Shown here piece by piece: positions 1-11,601 of a stretch of 64,000 nucleotides of DNA. Every line of letters starts with the position of its first letter. Within the stretch, counting starts at the first letter, position 1. This stretch comes from Chamaecrista fasciculata (taxonomy: Eukaryota; Streptophyta; Magnoliopsida; Fabales; Fabaceae): positions 1-64,000 of the forward strand of contig QANZ01020508.1 in assembly GCA_003254925.1 (NCBI GenBank). The letters are read 5' to 3'. Made by a program: the position numbers and the translations under genes. The notes beneath the pieces were generated by a model. It searched no databases. It saw only the letters and a program-made list of their open reading frames with translations, and had not been told where the DNA came from.

Positions 1-568
1 ATTATTATTATTGATAAGACTAGATATAAATATTATCATACTCGGACTCATTGAGATTGGATTGGAGTCCAAATCTAAATTCATGAGGTAAAATTTCAAA
101 ATCTCATTAGATTTGGATATTACAATAAATATACGAAACATATACATTTTTTTTTCTATCTTTATTTCTCTTTTTTTTCTCTCTCTCACTCAACAAAAAG
201 TTATAGAGTAAAAATTTAGAGATCGAATCCAATCTCTAGATTATTACATAAAGGATGCATGATGCATATTATAGCTTTGCATGCTACGACTGGACCAGTG
301 ATGAGGTGGTAATTGGTAAAGCACTAAGCACTAGGATTGTGTTTGAATAATCAGTCCAAAACAAAAAAAGACAAATTGAGGACACAAAATTTTTTTGGAA
401 GATAATTGAATTAAAAATTGGTCTTGATTTGATCGTAAACTTGTGTTCGAGCCCGATTCAATTTTTCTGGTTCATGGTTCAACTTAAGCAAAAAGAAATC
501 ATTAAATAAGAGAAATATATAATTCTGAATTTGTCACATTTAAATTTAAAATAATTGATATATATATA
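1..568. other. Intergenic AT-rich DNA, no gene seen
   Basis: No convincing reading frame or RNA gene. The sequence is AT-rich with homopolymer runs and ends in a TA-rich run just before the hAT-like element. Confidence 0.6.
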
Positions 569-576
569 TATATGAC

Positions 577-1446
577 TATGGTTGAGAAACTCGAGTTTTA
601 ACTTTTAAACTCGTAAACTCATCAAGTTTAGCCCCTAATTTCGAGCAAACTCAGCACAAACTCCAAAATGACATAAACTCGGATAAACTCACAGTCAAAT
701 CATAAATCCGTATGAACTTGTGAGTTTACCTTAAACTCGGCGAGTTTACAAAAAGTGACAATTTTTTTAAATTTTTTATTTGTGACCTAAAAACTAACCC
801 AATCACTCAAAACCCGTGTCCTAGCTTCCAAATTTCCCTAAACCTAATTCATTCCGGTCCATCTCTATCGCAACTTCGAACAATCACACAGTTCGCTACT
901 TCGTTTACCGGCTCATCCCTCTCGTTGTTCGCTACTTTGTTGTTGTTCTGCACTTTTGTTCTGATGTTTGCTGTTCTCGTCGTTCATGGTGGTGGTCTGA
1001 CAAGTGGCAACTGCTGCTTCTCGGTTGTTCGTAGCTTCGTGCTGCTCGACTACTCTTGCTCGGCTGTTTGTCCCTCATCCCTCTCGATTCCTCTTCTGAG
1101 ACTTGATTTTTGTTTTATTATTCTATTAATCTATTTCGTTTGTTGGTTTCCATTTTCCTCTCTGGCATTTCAATGCTTTGTGGTTTCTGTCTTTCTGAAG
1201 TTGCTATAATATGGATTATGGAGCCAATTTGATTTGTGGTTTTTAGTGTTTCAATAAAATTTTGTTTTTTGTTTAGCCAATTTGATTTAAGTCATTTAAC
1301 TATAATTTGCTAGTTTCCTGCTCTATTTCGTTATGATATATAGGTGTAAATTCTATCTTGCATGCTTAGGTAAACTCGGTGAGTTTACGATCCAAATTTA
1401 TCCCCTCTCTACGAGTTTACTTGAACTCTAGAGTTTGACAACTTTG
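577..1446. mobile_element. hAT-like non-autonomous element (about 870 bp)
   Basis: The element is bounded by an 8-bp direct repeat, tatatgac (569-576 and 1447-1454), the target-duplication size typical of hAT transposons. The ends are imperfect inverted repeats: the left end reads ggttgagaaactcgag and the right end reverse-complements to a matching gttgtcaaactctag. Sub-terminal copies of an aaactcg/gagttta motif occur at both ends (590-750 and 1370-1440), as expected for transposase-binding repeats. A 94-codon open frame inside (925-1209) is hydrophobic, matches nothing I know, and is probably chance. There is no transposase. The left flank is a TA-rich run, which slightly weakens the target-duplication call. 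Confidence 0.6.
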
Positions 1447-1454
1447 TATATGAC

Positions 1455-2211
1455 TAATTTTATTTGTTTGGTTAGTGATTACTCTACTTTTAGAATTCAG
1501 TTTGATCTAGTCTACTAATAATTAAATAGAAAAAATATTTATCAAAACCAACACTCAATTTTGAATTATATTGGCCATATTCTAAACTAAATTTATAAAT
1601 ATATGACAATATTTACAAAAATAACAATGAGTTAAAAGAACACAACATAGATCGGCCATTTTTTTGGGGTTGATACTGAAGTTGTTCAATAAAATATCAT
1701 AGGGATCCATGAAGCAATCTTCTGGGCCCAAACTCCGGCCCATGGACATCTAGGTGGCCCAACCCAGTCTACTACGTTTGATTGAACATTGCCGTTAATT
1801 ACCAATGTCACACATGGCCCAAAAGAAATATTACCTAATTAATTTTTCACTGTACAGAGTATTTGTTGCTTTTTATAATTAATTTACTGAAATTAGTTAG
1901 AATTTTATTATGAGAGAGAATCACACAAAATTAATAGGTAAGCTTCACAATCACAGTTGTTTGACAGATATGGATCTGCACTATAAGTGTTGAGAAAGAA
2001 AGAAACTGTTCGAGATAGAAAGTGTCAAGAGTGTGGGTTCTACTGATATTTTTTCTCTCTAATAATTTTTTCTCCTTTTAGCACTACACCTATAGTGCAC
2101 TGTGGAAAATTCAAACTCATTGTTTGACTTGTTTATTGTTTCTTTTCTTTCTTTTTGATCGAAGTAAAGTAGATATTTTATTAGTTACATAATTTATAGA
2201 TTAAACATATA
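1455..2211. other. Intergenic DNA, no gene seen
   Basis: AT-rich intergenic sequence without coding signal. A pair of short GC-richer patches with gggccc (around 1720-1770) stands out, but I cannot assign it. Confidence 0.5.
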
Positions 2212-2428
2212 ATTTGGTCCTTGAAAAATTACTGAGCTGACAACTCCTGAAAGATTAAAATGTACAATTTAGTTCCTAAAAGATCAAAACAGTATACTTA
2301 TTAGTCATTTTTATAGACTAAATAGTATACCTTTTTAATTTTTCAGGGACTAAAGAGTATATCATTTTCATCTTGTAGAAATTAAGTCATCAATTCGGTA
2401 ATCTTTCAGGGACCAAATTGTATGTTTA
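2212..2428. mobile_element. Short foldback MITE (217 bp)
   Basis: The two ends are near-perfect inverted repeats: taaacatataatttggtcc on the left against the reverse complement of ggaccaaattgtatgttta on the right. The arms continue inwards with the ttggtcc/ggacta motifs seen in many other foldbacks here. I could not find a target duplication. Confidence 0.55.
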
Positions 2429-2805
2429 CGCTAATTTACACATACAGTTGTTTCTGGTTTTGCAGTGAGTGGATATTGAGCCTATATAACTTGTTGGACT
2501 TCGGCCTGTAAAATAGCAACTAAACTAAGCCCAATATGTTCCCACTGCACCAGAGGCCTTCAACCTTTGAAAAATCTGAGCCCTTACAGTCAATAATGGA
2601 TTTTTTTATAATTAAAGTATATTTTTTTTTATCTTTCTCTTCTTTCTTTTTAGGATTTTTTTTATGAAATCAATATTCTCTTGAGTACCAATAAAGCATA
2701 GCATGATTGATAGATAATTAAATTTTTTAGGTGTGTATCAAGAAGATTTTGTTGGTAGAGACAAAATTTCTAACTTTTGACTGCGGAAGAGACTTATAAA
2801 AAATA

Positions 2806-3363
2806 GGCAAAAGACCTATTTGTGTCCTTAACGTTTGCGGTAATTTTCAGTTATACCCTTAATGTTTCATATGTGTCAGTTGTGCCCCCAATGTGAAACG
2901 TTAGTTTCAATTATGCCCCTAATTTTACTTGTATGTCAATTTTTTATTCTGAATTGAATAGGTGGCAAGAAGATTGGATAAATAAAACATCCCTGATTTA
3001 TTTTTTATCCACCATGGCATTTCTTACGTGGATTTATATTCTCTAAACCAAAAAATTACTACCCTAAAATTTTTTTGACATCTTCATCTTCATCTTCGCA
3101 AGCCTTATACCACGTAGGAAATGCCATGGTGGATAAAAAATAAATCAGGGATGTTTTATTTATCCAGTCATCTTGCCACATATTCAATTCAGAACAAAAA
3201 ATTGACACACAAGTAAAAATAATTAACACATCAGCATTGAGTCAAAATTGGGGGCATAATTGAAACTAACGTTTCACATTGGGGGCACAACTGAACAAAT
3301 GAAACGTTAGGGGCATAACTGAAAATCACCGCAAACATTAGGGGCACGAAAGAGTCTTTCGCC
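2806..3363. mobile_element. Mutator-like MITE with long TIRs (558 bp)
   Basis: The element is flanked by identical 9-bp copies of taaaaaata (2797-2805 and 3364-3372), the target-duplication length of Mutator-like elements. The termini read ggcaaaagac and, in reverse complement, ggcgaaagac. The inverted arms extend most of the way to the centre and include matching blocks such as catccctgatttatttttta. It has no coding capacity, so it is a non-autonomous element. A related but more diverged copy lies at 49434-50040. Confidence 0.85.
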
Positions 3364-3372
3364 TAAAAAATA

Positions 3373-4150
3373 TATGTTATCTCTCAAGTTTGGTTAGGGG
3401 GAAAAAAGCCACTAAAGATGCAAAAATCATGACAATTAGTGAAGTCCATGTAAAAAAAAAGTGAAAATGGGGGGTTTTAATTATTATGCATTTTTCCCTC
3501 TAACTAAAATGAGTGAAAAAGAAAAAACATCTATAAAAATATTTTTTTTGAAATTAAAAGAGAAAGATCGAATATTCAAATTTATCTTATATCATGTTTT
3601 ATATATAAGTCAAATTTAATTTTGATTTAAGATATTTCAAAAAATTTGATATTGCTCCTCAATCCACTAAGATTCATAGGTCTTGCAAACACTCATATAA
3701 GGTTGGGTCACCAAGTGCCCCCGATAGCTAAGTAATTAGAATTATGGCAGAGTAAGAGTAACTGAGTAAGTGATATGTAAAGTGTGTGCTAGAAGTTGAT
3801 TGGGATCCTATTTATAGAGGTTGGGGGAAGAGGATGTGTGAGTATAGGTGGTCCCCCTAGGCTTCTAAGGGTAGGGTTGTTATGTTCTAACGGCTTTGAT
3901 AACGACATTTTGATAAGTAGGTCGAATGAGGATGAATTTGATCGGTATAAGTGAGGCTCCAAGAGAAGTCGTGTTGACGGTGCCAATCGGGCTCTACCAT
4001 ATCAAATTTAAATTAAACTTTTTAATAATTGGCAGACTCTTTCACCTCTCTTTCTTTCTTTCTCTCTTCTCTTCTCCCTCAATAATTATAAAAATCAATC
4101 AATTTGATGATTCAATCAATACATAAATGTCTTTTTAATTATTTTCTTAA
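3373..4150. other. Intergenic DNA, no gene seen
   Basis: Purine/pyrimidine-rich and AT-rich stretches. Short open frames around 3790-4130 overlap on both strands and show no family signature, so I do not call genes. Confidence 0.5.
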
Positions 4151-4977
4151 TGTTTCTAATGAGTATAATGAAAATGGAAAATGATGAAATCTATGCGCTG
4201 TCATAAGTTTGTTACTCTGTCTGAAATATTCCTTTTGTAAATGTTGAGGTGTCCCACTATAGAACATTGTAGAATCATTCCTTTATGTATATAGGCAGCT
4301 ATTCATTCTTTGTAAAGCAAGCGAATATATAATACAATAGTTTGGGATGCAAAAAAGGTTTCAAGTCTAGTCCAAATTTCAAAAGCATCCTCACAACCAA
4401 CCATCATGGTGAGCATGCCTTCTAACATGGACGAAAGAAGCCAGGAAACAAGCAATTGATCTTGCTGTTCCCACAGAAGAAAAGCTTCACTGACAATACC
4501 AGATGTAGCAGCAGTAGAAGAATCAAATTTAGAAGGAATGACAGCATTTTTGTCTAAGAAATGATGTAGTTTATGACCACGAATTGTAGCAAGAGCTTGT
4601 TGTTTCCAAGGGAGAAAGTTATTCTCCTCAACCTTGACAGAAACAGGTTGAGGGCCATATTTCTGTGCAGCTATGGAAAAAGGAAGAGTAGAAGAGGTAG
4701 AAGATGATAAGCTAGAGACACTAGAAGAAGAGCTAGACATAGTCGTTATACAGAAGCTCTGATACCATAAAGGAATTCTAAAAAATATTGTGTATTGAAT
4801 ATATTCGCTTGCTTTACAAAGAATGAATAGCTGGCTATATACACAAAGGAATGATTCTACAATGTTCTATAGTGGGACAACTCAGCATTTACCAAAGAAA
4901 ATTTTAGACAGAGTAACAAACTTATGACAGTGCATAGATTTCATCATTTTCCATTTTCATTATACTCATTAGTTTCA
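4151..4977 (-). mobile_element. Rearranged Ty1/copia fragment with inverted LTR arms
   Basis: Right part, read on the minus strand: an LTR (about 4977-4768) beginning tgaaactaatgag, then a tRNA-Met primer-binding site TGGTATCAGAGC (4767-4756), then a gag start at 4740. The left part (4151-4339) is the same LTR sequence in inverted, not direct, orientation; the two arms match over about 170 bases. A normal LTR element has direct LTRs, so this is a rearranged or foldback derivative. Five-base flanks (cttaa and agcta) do not match, so no target duplication is visible. Confidence 0.75.
4303..4740 (-). pseudogene. Truncated copia gag (UBN2/Retrotran_gag-like N-terminus)
   Basis: The frame starts with a Ser-rich leader and then the hallmark copia gag segment, KVEENNFLPWKQQALATIRG followed by HKLHHFL and later LLWEQQDQLLVSWLLSS and FEIWTRLETFF. 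This is the capsid-like domain of plant Ty1/copia Gag. After FFASQT the frame runs into inverted LTR sequence, so the last dozen residues are not gag and everything downstream (nucleocapsid, protease, integrase, RT) is missing. It is not functional as a retrotransposon gene; the intact 145-codon frame may simply reflect youth. Confidence 0.8.
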
Positions 4978-6009
4978 AGCTAAAATTATATTATTTTTAT
5001 TATTTTTTTATCATAAATATATTAAACTAAGTATTTTAAATATTAAAATATAATACAATTGACGATAATTTTAGTTTCAATAGTAATAAAAAAATATAAA
5101 TAATTCTTTAAGGGTTTGAGATGTTTAGGATTTTAATATAAAATTTATTTTGTATGATACATTTTATACTATTATTTTTATCAAATTTTAAAATAAATTT
5201 ATGATTGTTTCATTCTTTAATATATTAAATCTATAATATATCTGTTTTTATATTAGAAAAATATATTATTACCGATTTGATTATAATTAAACTATAAACC
5301 AATATTTTCATCGATTCAATAACTAATCTAAACCTTGATAAAAAGTGACATAGCCATGTGAAAGAACCACTCATTTGACTATTTTACTATTTTCAAGTGG
5401 TCTTGCTTTTTTGTTAGAAAAAAAAAAGTGGTCTTTCCTTCACCCTACTAAAATTTGTAGGATCTAGATCTCCTTTATTATTCTTGTACATATTTTGTCA
5501 AATATTATTTAATTTGTGAAATATAGTTTCACAAATAGCACGTTATTTAACTTGCAAAGAATCTTCTCATATCTTTTTTGATATACATGTTGGAATTCTT
5601 AAAAACATTTTTAGGGAAGTAAGTGGTAAGTCTCAAGAATTTCACCACTAAATATTTTTTTTCCTATTTAGCCAATATATATATATCATAAACTAGATAA
5701 AAATGTAATAAGAAAAACATCCAGAGAGAAAAGAGAGACATAAATTAGTAAGGAAAAAGATTTAGTTTTTCGAGAACTATCCCACACTAAATTTTTTATA
5801 ATGTAGATTAGGTAGATTAGGTAGCAATTACCCAATAAAATAGGAAAAAGCTAACATGTAACTAAATTACACCTCATATTTAGGAAAAAGCTGACATGTA
5901 ACTAAATTACACCTCATATTTACCAAAAGATATGACAAATTGTCCATGTTAAATTTTCAGTAATTTATTCAAAGAGCCAAATTGATTTTTTTTGAGTATT
6001 AAACATGGT
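4978..6009. repeat. AT-rich intergenic DNA with a 40-bp tandem duplication
   Basis: No gene seen. At 5841-5880 and 5881-5920 a 40-base unit starting taggaaaaagct is repeated head to tail with one difference (ctaacatg against ctgacatg). The rest is AT-rich without recognised elements. Confidence 0.6.
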
Positions 6010-6014
6010 ACAAT

Positions 6015-6473
6015 TGTTAGCTAAAGCGGGGAAAGTGTAAGCGGAAGCATATTTAATTGAGCCAATTGAAATTCTAGAACATTGAAACTAAGAAACAATA
6101 GAGAGCGTACCTGATTCATCCATCCTCACATCAAAACTCTGAGAACTAGGTCTTCCTCTCTATGCCCCTAACCATTTAGTTGTGTAGTGGCTCTAATGGA
6201 TGGCTCGCTTAGCGTTAGGGTTAGAGAGGGGACCTAGCCTATATGTATATTTGTCTTACTGGGCCCTCCCACGGCTTCAGTAAAACCCTAAAAGGCATAC
6301 ACTTAGCCACATGCTAGACTTTTAATATAATGTGTGTTAAAGCCCTAGTGATTACTTTATACTTTGGGCTTCCCTTTTATTGGACCATCTATCAACCTAT
6401 TTATTTTATTAAACCAAATAAAATACTTTAGACAATTAATGTGAGCCCAATATATAAAATTATTTTTCTAACA
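6015..6473 (-). repeat. 3' LTR of the non-autonomous element
   Basis: A TGTTAG...CTAACA long terminal repeat matching 9318-9771 nearly throughout, with scattered substitutions and small indels (for example acaattaatgtgag here against acatgag in the other copy). Confidence 0.88.
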
Positions 6474-7109
6474 TTCTCCCACTTGGGCCACATTATTTGT
6501 GTTTAAAACAAAAAATTAATTTTGTAAAATAACTTTCGGGTTGATAAAAGAAATAAAATTTTTGTGCGCGCGTTTAAAAGAGTCCAATTTATATAACACA
6601 ACGTACCAATCCGGTCCAACATAACTATCAATATGAGATCATGACCAATGTTATTAAAACCGGACCGGACATTAAACCGGTCAAAGGAGGGGTTCAAGGT
6701 TCAATGGTTCAACCGGGGTTCAACCGGGGTCGAACCGTTTTTAAATTAATTAATTAATAAATAATAAAGCAACAAAATAATAAATTACTAATTATAATTC
6801 AAAATTTTTTTATATATAATAAAATTTAAATTTAACATGTCATAAGATCATGTCATAAATTTAAATCCAACATTAAGTGCATAGAGCTCCCATTGATTCA
6901 AAAGATCATGAGACTCTTAAACTTTAAATGCACAAAGCTCCTACTAACTTAAGAAATCAAAAGACCCCTAAACACATGTAAAACTTAATATGTTATTCCA
7001 CCGTATCTTTACCTTTTGTTAGGGGATAAGCAACTCATAAATAGTTACATAATCCACAGATATCCTTAAAACAAGCAATTTCATAAATCATTTGAACAAG
7101 TCAAACCTT

Positions 7110-8730
7110 AAAGGAGCACCAGGTGCATCATTATAAACTCCTCTTTGGGCAGAGAATATAACATGCTATTGGTCCCCTTTTTCCATGACAATACAAAATA
7201 TTAAAGAATTAAATCACCTTTGGGCAGATAAAATCCTTTAAATTTCATATTTCACTTAAAATATAAAGAAAACATATAATTATAGAAACTTATCACCATT
7301 AGGCAGATTGATTCTCAAGGCTATATGCTCTCATTCACATGCTTCATGTAACTCAAGAACTAATACACATAACAACCCCCTTTTGGGCAGGTAACCATGC
7401 ACATTAATTCAATCAAAATTCTATCAACAAGAAATTTGCACATTTTGAGAATTTAATGGCTAAACCACTTTAGTGATAAAAGCCGTAACAATTCACAAAA
7501 TATAGTAAAAATTTTTCAAACCAGAATTTATGTATGAAATTGCTTTACTTCCTATCAACAAAGAGAACTAAACGATTTTGCAAAACTTAGATGTATAATT
7601 CACTTTGGTGATAGACATACTCAGTAATTTTACAAAATAAGGTTCTCAGACTAGGAAATTTTTAATAAATAATAATACACAATCATAGACTACTACATAA
7701 CTAAGTTCTCTTTCGTTAGAGAAATTCCACTGAACCTTATAAACATTTGGACTACACAATCATATAACTTTAAACATTTAGAATGATCTTCCCAATCACA
7801 ACCTTAGGTAGTAGTCTATAATTTAAAAACCTTTAAATCATTATGGCCAGCAAATTAAATACATTTGAAATCTCTCTCCCCCATTTTCTCACATCAAGCA
7901 ATTATCTTTAAGTGAGAAAATAATTTTCAAATGAATCAAAGTAATTGGTGTCATATGACACCACAAGTCACTACAACTTCTCTAGCCACACTTTTAAAAA
8001 ACTTTGATTTAGTAATGTCAAATTCCTACATCCAGGATCAATTAAGTGTATCTCATGTTTTCACTTATTGTAATTAGAGCCGGTCAACATTTCAATGGTG
8101 GAGTTATTGTTGTTGACAATGAAAGTAACTGAATTGACAAAGAAAATTAATATGGTAAGTAAGTGAGGCAATTATGAGAACTTTAATATTTAAACAATCT
8201 TGAAGAAAAACCCTTTATGCATCATTATAAGCTCCCCTTTGGGAAGAGGTTATAATATGCTATATGTTTCCTTCACCCAAGAAACGGACCAAGACTATAA
8301 AATTTAAGAAATTAAATCACTTTTAGGCAGATAAAATCCCTTAAAATTTATATCTCAAAATGATGAGAGCGCAAAGAATTCAATCCCCTTTGGGCAGATT
8401 GATCTTCAGTACCATATGCACTCATTAATAGTTTCATGTAATTCTGAATTAATACGAATAATATCCCCCTTTGGGCAGGAAATTATAAGTATTAATATAA
8501 TAAGTAATTCTATCAACAAAGGATGTAAATATTTATGAATTTTGATGACCATCCCCTTTAGTGGTAAATGTCGCAACAATTCATAAAAACTATATATCCC
8601 AAACTAGAATTTAGAAAAATTGTCTCTCACTTCCTATCAACAAGGATTTAACGATTTAATGAATTTTGATGAATAAATCACTTTGGTGATTAAAATTCTC
8701 AACAACTCAAGAAACAAAATTTCCAGACTA
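7110..8730. repeat. Internal direct duplication with TTTGGGCAG motifs
   Basis: Inside the LTR element the block at about 7110-7690 recurs in diverged form at about 8205-8730. Both contain the same series: catcattataa...ctcc, a tttgggcaga/g motif several times (near 7144, 7207, 7385, 8386, 8470), then tttagtg(a/g)taaa, tatcaacaa(a/g)ga and ccagactaggaa. The offset is roughly 1.09 kb. It is non-coding, and its function is unknown. Confidence 0.6.
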
Positions 8731-8842
8731 GGAAGCACCATATAGACTTATATATGTCACAATTATCAGCTCTAATTTTTTAACAACAATTTTAACACCT
8801 ATTTAAGAATTTTAAAACCTTTTGAATTAATCAGTATTTCAC

Positions 8843-8929
8843 TCAAAGCCAAAGGGACTTCCTACATGATTTCTCAGAGACAATCAAATCTCCAGATTTG
8901 AACTTCGCCATGGGCGGCGCCAGCAACAT
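8843..8929 (-). other. Short leader ORF (28 aa) in the LTR element
   Basis: About 400 bases downstream of the primer-binding site on the minus strand, a small GC-richer patch encodes a 28-residue peptide beginning MLLAPPMAKFKSGD and ending at TGA. I recognise no family. It could be a decayed gag start or a leader ORF, and coding is unproven. Confidence 0.25.
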
Positions 8930-9302
8930 CTTCCTTGTTGGGTCCTAGACAGATTGAGGACCGAAACCATTCGAACAACAATAACCTTTTTTATTTTTAA
9001 TGGGATTGTTTGATGTAAAACTACTCAAAACGGCCGAAATCGAAAAACTTGAACATTTGAAATCTTTAAAAAAAACATGTTCATGGCATCAACTTTATCA
9101 CAAGATTTCTCCTACCACAAAGCATATTTTTCGATACATAATATATCAAAATGAAGCTTATTCAGAGAGGAGTAAAAATCCTAAATTTAATATCACCAAA
9201 AAATCCATATTTGATGCAAAAAAATAGGACTCAAAACTGCGAATTATCATGCAAATAATTGCAAAAAAATACCCTAATTCAAGATCCAACACCTCAATTG
9301 TA

Positions 9303-9315
9303 GGCTCTGATACCA
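9303..9315 (-). other. Primer-binding site (tRNA-iMet type)
   Basis: TGGTATCAGAGCC on the minus strand, two bases from the inner edge of the 9318-9771 LTR. This is the standard complement of the initiator-Met tRNA 3' end used by many plant LTR retrotransposons. Confidence 0.85.
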
Positions 9316-9317
9316 AA

Positions 9318-9771
9318 TGTTAGCTAAAGCGTAAACTGTAAGTGGAAGCATCTTTAATTGAGCTAATTGGAATACTAGAACATTGAAACTAAGAAACAAT
9401 AGAGAGTATACCTAATTCATCCATCTTCACATCAAAACTTTGAGAACTAGGTCTTCCTCTCTATGCCCCTTACCCTTTAGTTGTGTAGTGGCTCTAATGG
9501 ATGGCTCACTTAGCGTTAGGGTTAGAGAGGGGACCTAGCCTATATGTATATTTGTCTTACTGGGCCCTCCCACCACGGGCTTCAGTAAAACCCTAAAAGG
9601 CATACACTTAGCCACATGCTAGACTTTTAATATAATGTGTGTTAAAGCCCTAGTGATTACTTTATACTTTAGGTTTCCCTTCAATTGGACCATCTATCAA
9701 CCCATTTATTTTATTAAACCAAATAAAATATTTTAGACATGAGCCCAATATATAAAATTATTTTTCTAACA
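9318..9771 (-). repeat. 5' LTR of the non-autonomous element
   Basis: The partner of 6015-6473, adjacent to the primer-binding site and hence the 5' LTR in the minus-strand reading direction. Confidence 0.88.
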
Positions 9772-9776
9772 ACAAT

Positions 9777-10755
9777 ATCTCTTTCATTTTTTGTAAACGT
9801 TAAAAAAAAAATAAAGAGTAGTGAAAGTTTATGGAAGCTTCAGATTCGAGCTTTTCTTAATGATGCCCACAGAAATATTCAAATATATATGCTAAAAGAT
9901 GCTTTGATAACTCATAATTTAAGCTTTTTGAGACTCTCATCATTAATTAGTCTGGCATAGTTGCATGTATATGATCATTTTTCAAGGGGTGACATGGATA
10001 ATTAGTAGATTAAGTTCCTGAAAAATCAAAGTTGATAATTTAATTTTAAAAAATTTAAATAAATATAGCATTTAATCTTTAAATAAATATAGCATTTATT
10101 TTTTTTACAGAAACGACTAATAAATATATCATTTGATTTCTTTTAAAAACTAAAATATTTATTTCAATCTTTCATAGAGATTCCTCAATTGTTAATTATA
10201 ATATTTCTTACATTTCATTCATTTGACATCTCATAATATATACATTTGTATTGTGGTCCTAATCGTTAGATGGATCCTTTGAGCTTCTTGCATATATTCC
10301 TTTCAATCTCGATAAGACAATCAACATTCCTTCAATCTCAAATCTTGATAAGATGATATTACCTACTCTGATACTTTGGTATATATTTACATCTCATATA
10401 TTTGTTTCTTTATTTCCACAACTCTCTTTCATCAGAGAGAATCTTATTTAAAATATTATTCAACATTAAAAGTAAATAGTTTTAGATCAAGAATTTAAAT
10501 TTATTACGTTATAAGATATTGACCATATTCAGTAAATTCAACTTCCATTGATTGTGATTTGTGCATCTCACACTTTACTCTATATATAAATAACCAATCA
10601 AATTGAGGTAAAGTTCTTGAATTGTGTTAATCCAAACATGCTCTTAACATACTAGTTTGAATATGGAAAATGATACCTTATTTTGAATTATTATTGCAAG
10701 TATGTTAAAAAATAATCCTTAAATAAATTAACTAAGTAAAGTCATTAGATATAAT
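9777..10755. other. Intergenic AT-rich DNA, no gene seen
   Basis: Contains diverged pieces of the gactaa...tattt foldback family (around 10010-10170) but no complete element that I can delimit and no coding signal. Confidence 0.5.
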
Positions 10756-11025
10756 CTAGGAAGCATGGACACTAACACGGACACGGGACACAACACGGAC
10801 ACGGACACAGCGACACGCTAAACTCTCAAAATTACGCGACACGACACGTCATATATTTATATATATAAATAATTAAATATTCATAATTTTTAATGAAAAA
10901 TTTTAAAAATTACAAGTTTTATTCATAATATATGTCATATGTATTATTATTTTCTCTTATATGTCATGTTAAAGTCACAAAAAATTGATTTATATTTTAA
11001 AATTTATGAATATGTGTCGTGTCNT
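10756..11025. mobile_element. hAT-like MITE copy 1, 3' truncated
   Basis: Starts ctaggaagcatggacac and continues with the acggacacggg repeats, then the gtcatgttaaagtcacaa block shared with the complete copy at 61761-62092. Homology fades after the single N at 11024, so the right end is missing or mis-assembled. Confidence 0.55.
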
Positions 11026-11331
11026 CTGAACTTTTTGGCAATATTATTTGAGTTTATGGATCATAGATTATATTCGAGATTATTGAAACATATCAGGCAC
11101 ATGACCTTACAGATGGTGTGTTGGTTCATGAACATGAGTTATTGGTATTTTGGTATGACTTATCATTAATTAATGGCTAAAATGCAATTTACTCCACTGA
11201 ATTTAGGGGCTGTGCAGAAAACCCCCCGTAATGTTCAAATGTTGACATAGAGAGAGACCCCTGACTAAACTTGTAAAATTGTGGTAAAAACCCATTGTAT
11301 CTAATTATAATTAAGGGTGTTACTAAATAAG
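11026..11331. other. Intergenic DNA, probable MITE fragment
   Basis: Around 11175 the sequence ggctaaaatgcaatttactc resembles the start of a Mutator-like MITE arm, but I cannot find its partner arm. It is directly followed by the solo LTR. Confidence 0.35.
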
Positions 11332-11601
11332 TGTTGGGTTTATTCATTTTATGTCCCACATCGATGGGTTGAAAAAAATGAGAGGGTGAGGAGCCTATAA
11401 ATAGAGAGAATTTTTCATTTTGAAAGGCATCACAACTTACATAAAAATCTTAAAGGGTGTAATGAAGTTTGGGTAGTTGTGTGTCATTTGTGAGAGAGAG
11501 TTTACAATTTTCTACGATCAAAAAATGTATTGATAATGATTTGTAATTTTTCCGTGCAAAAATAATAATAGATAGTGAAGGGGTTGTGCTTCCGCCCAAC
11601 A
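11332..11601 (+). mobile_element. Solo LTR (270 bp) of a copia-like family
   Basis: Begins TGTTGGG and ends CGCCCAACA, and contains tcccacatcgatggg, a tataaatag TATA-like box (11397-11405) and a leader similar to the LTR at 16105-16471 read on the opposite strand. Relative to that copy it lacks about 100 bases near the 3' end. No internal region, primer-binding site or partner LTR adjoins it. Flanking pentamers are ataag and atgag, a one-mismatch candidate target duplication. Confidence 0.7.

Larger units (their letters stand above)
6015..9771 (-). mobile_element. Complete non-autonomous LTR retrotransposon (LARD/TRIM-like, 3.76 kb)
   Basis: Two direct LTRs begin TGTTAG and end CTAACA (6015-6473, 459 bp; 9318-9771, 454 bp). 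The whole is flanked by a perfect 5-bp duplication acaat (6010-6014 and 9772-9776). Just inside the right LTR is a tRNA-Met primer-binding site on the minus strand (TGGTATCAGAGCC, 9315-9303), and just inside the left LTR a purine-rich tract on the minus strand (aagtgggagaa, about 6484-6474). The element therefore reads right to left. The 2.8-kb interior has no gag or pol frame, so it depends on an autonomous partner. The two LTRs differ at a moderate number of positions and small indels, so it is not brand new. Confidence 0.9.

Noticed and set aside
925..1209. 94-codon open frame inside the hAT-like element
   Set aside because: Hydrophobic, Leu/Phe/Cys-rich translation of T-rich DNA with no motif; likely chance within a non-autonomous transposon.
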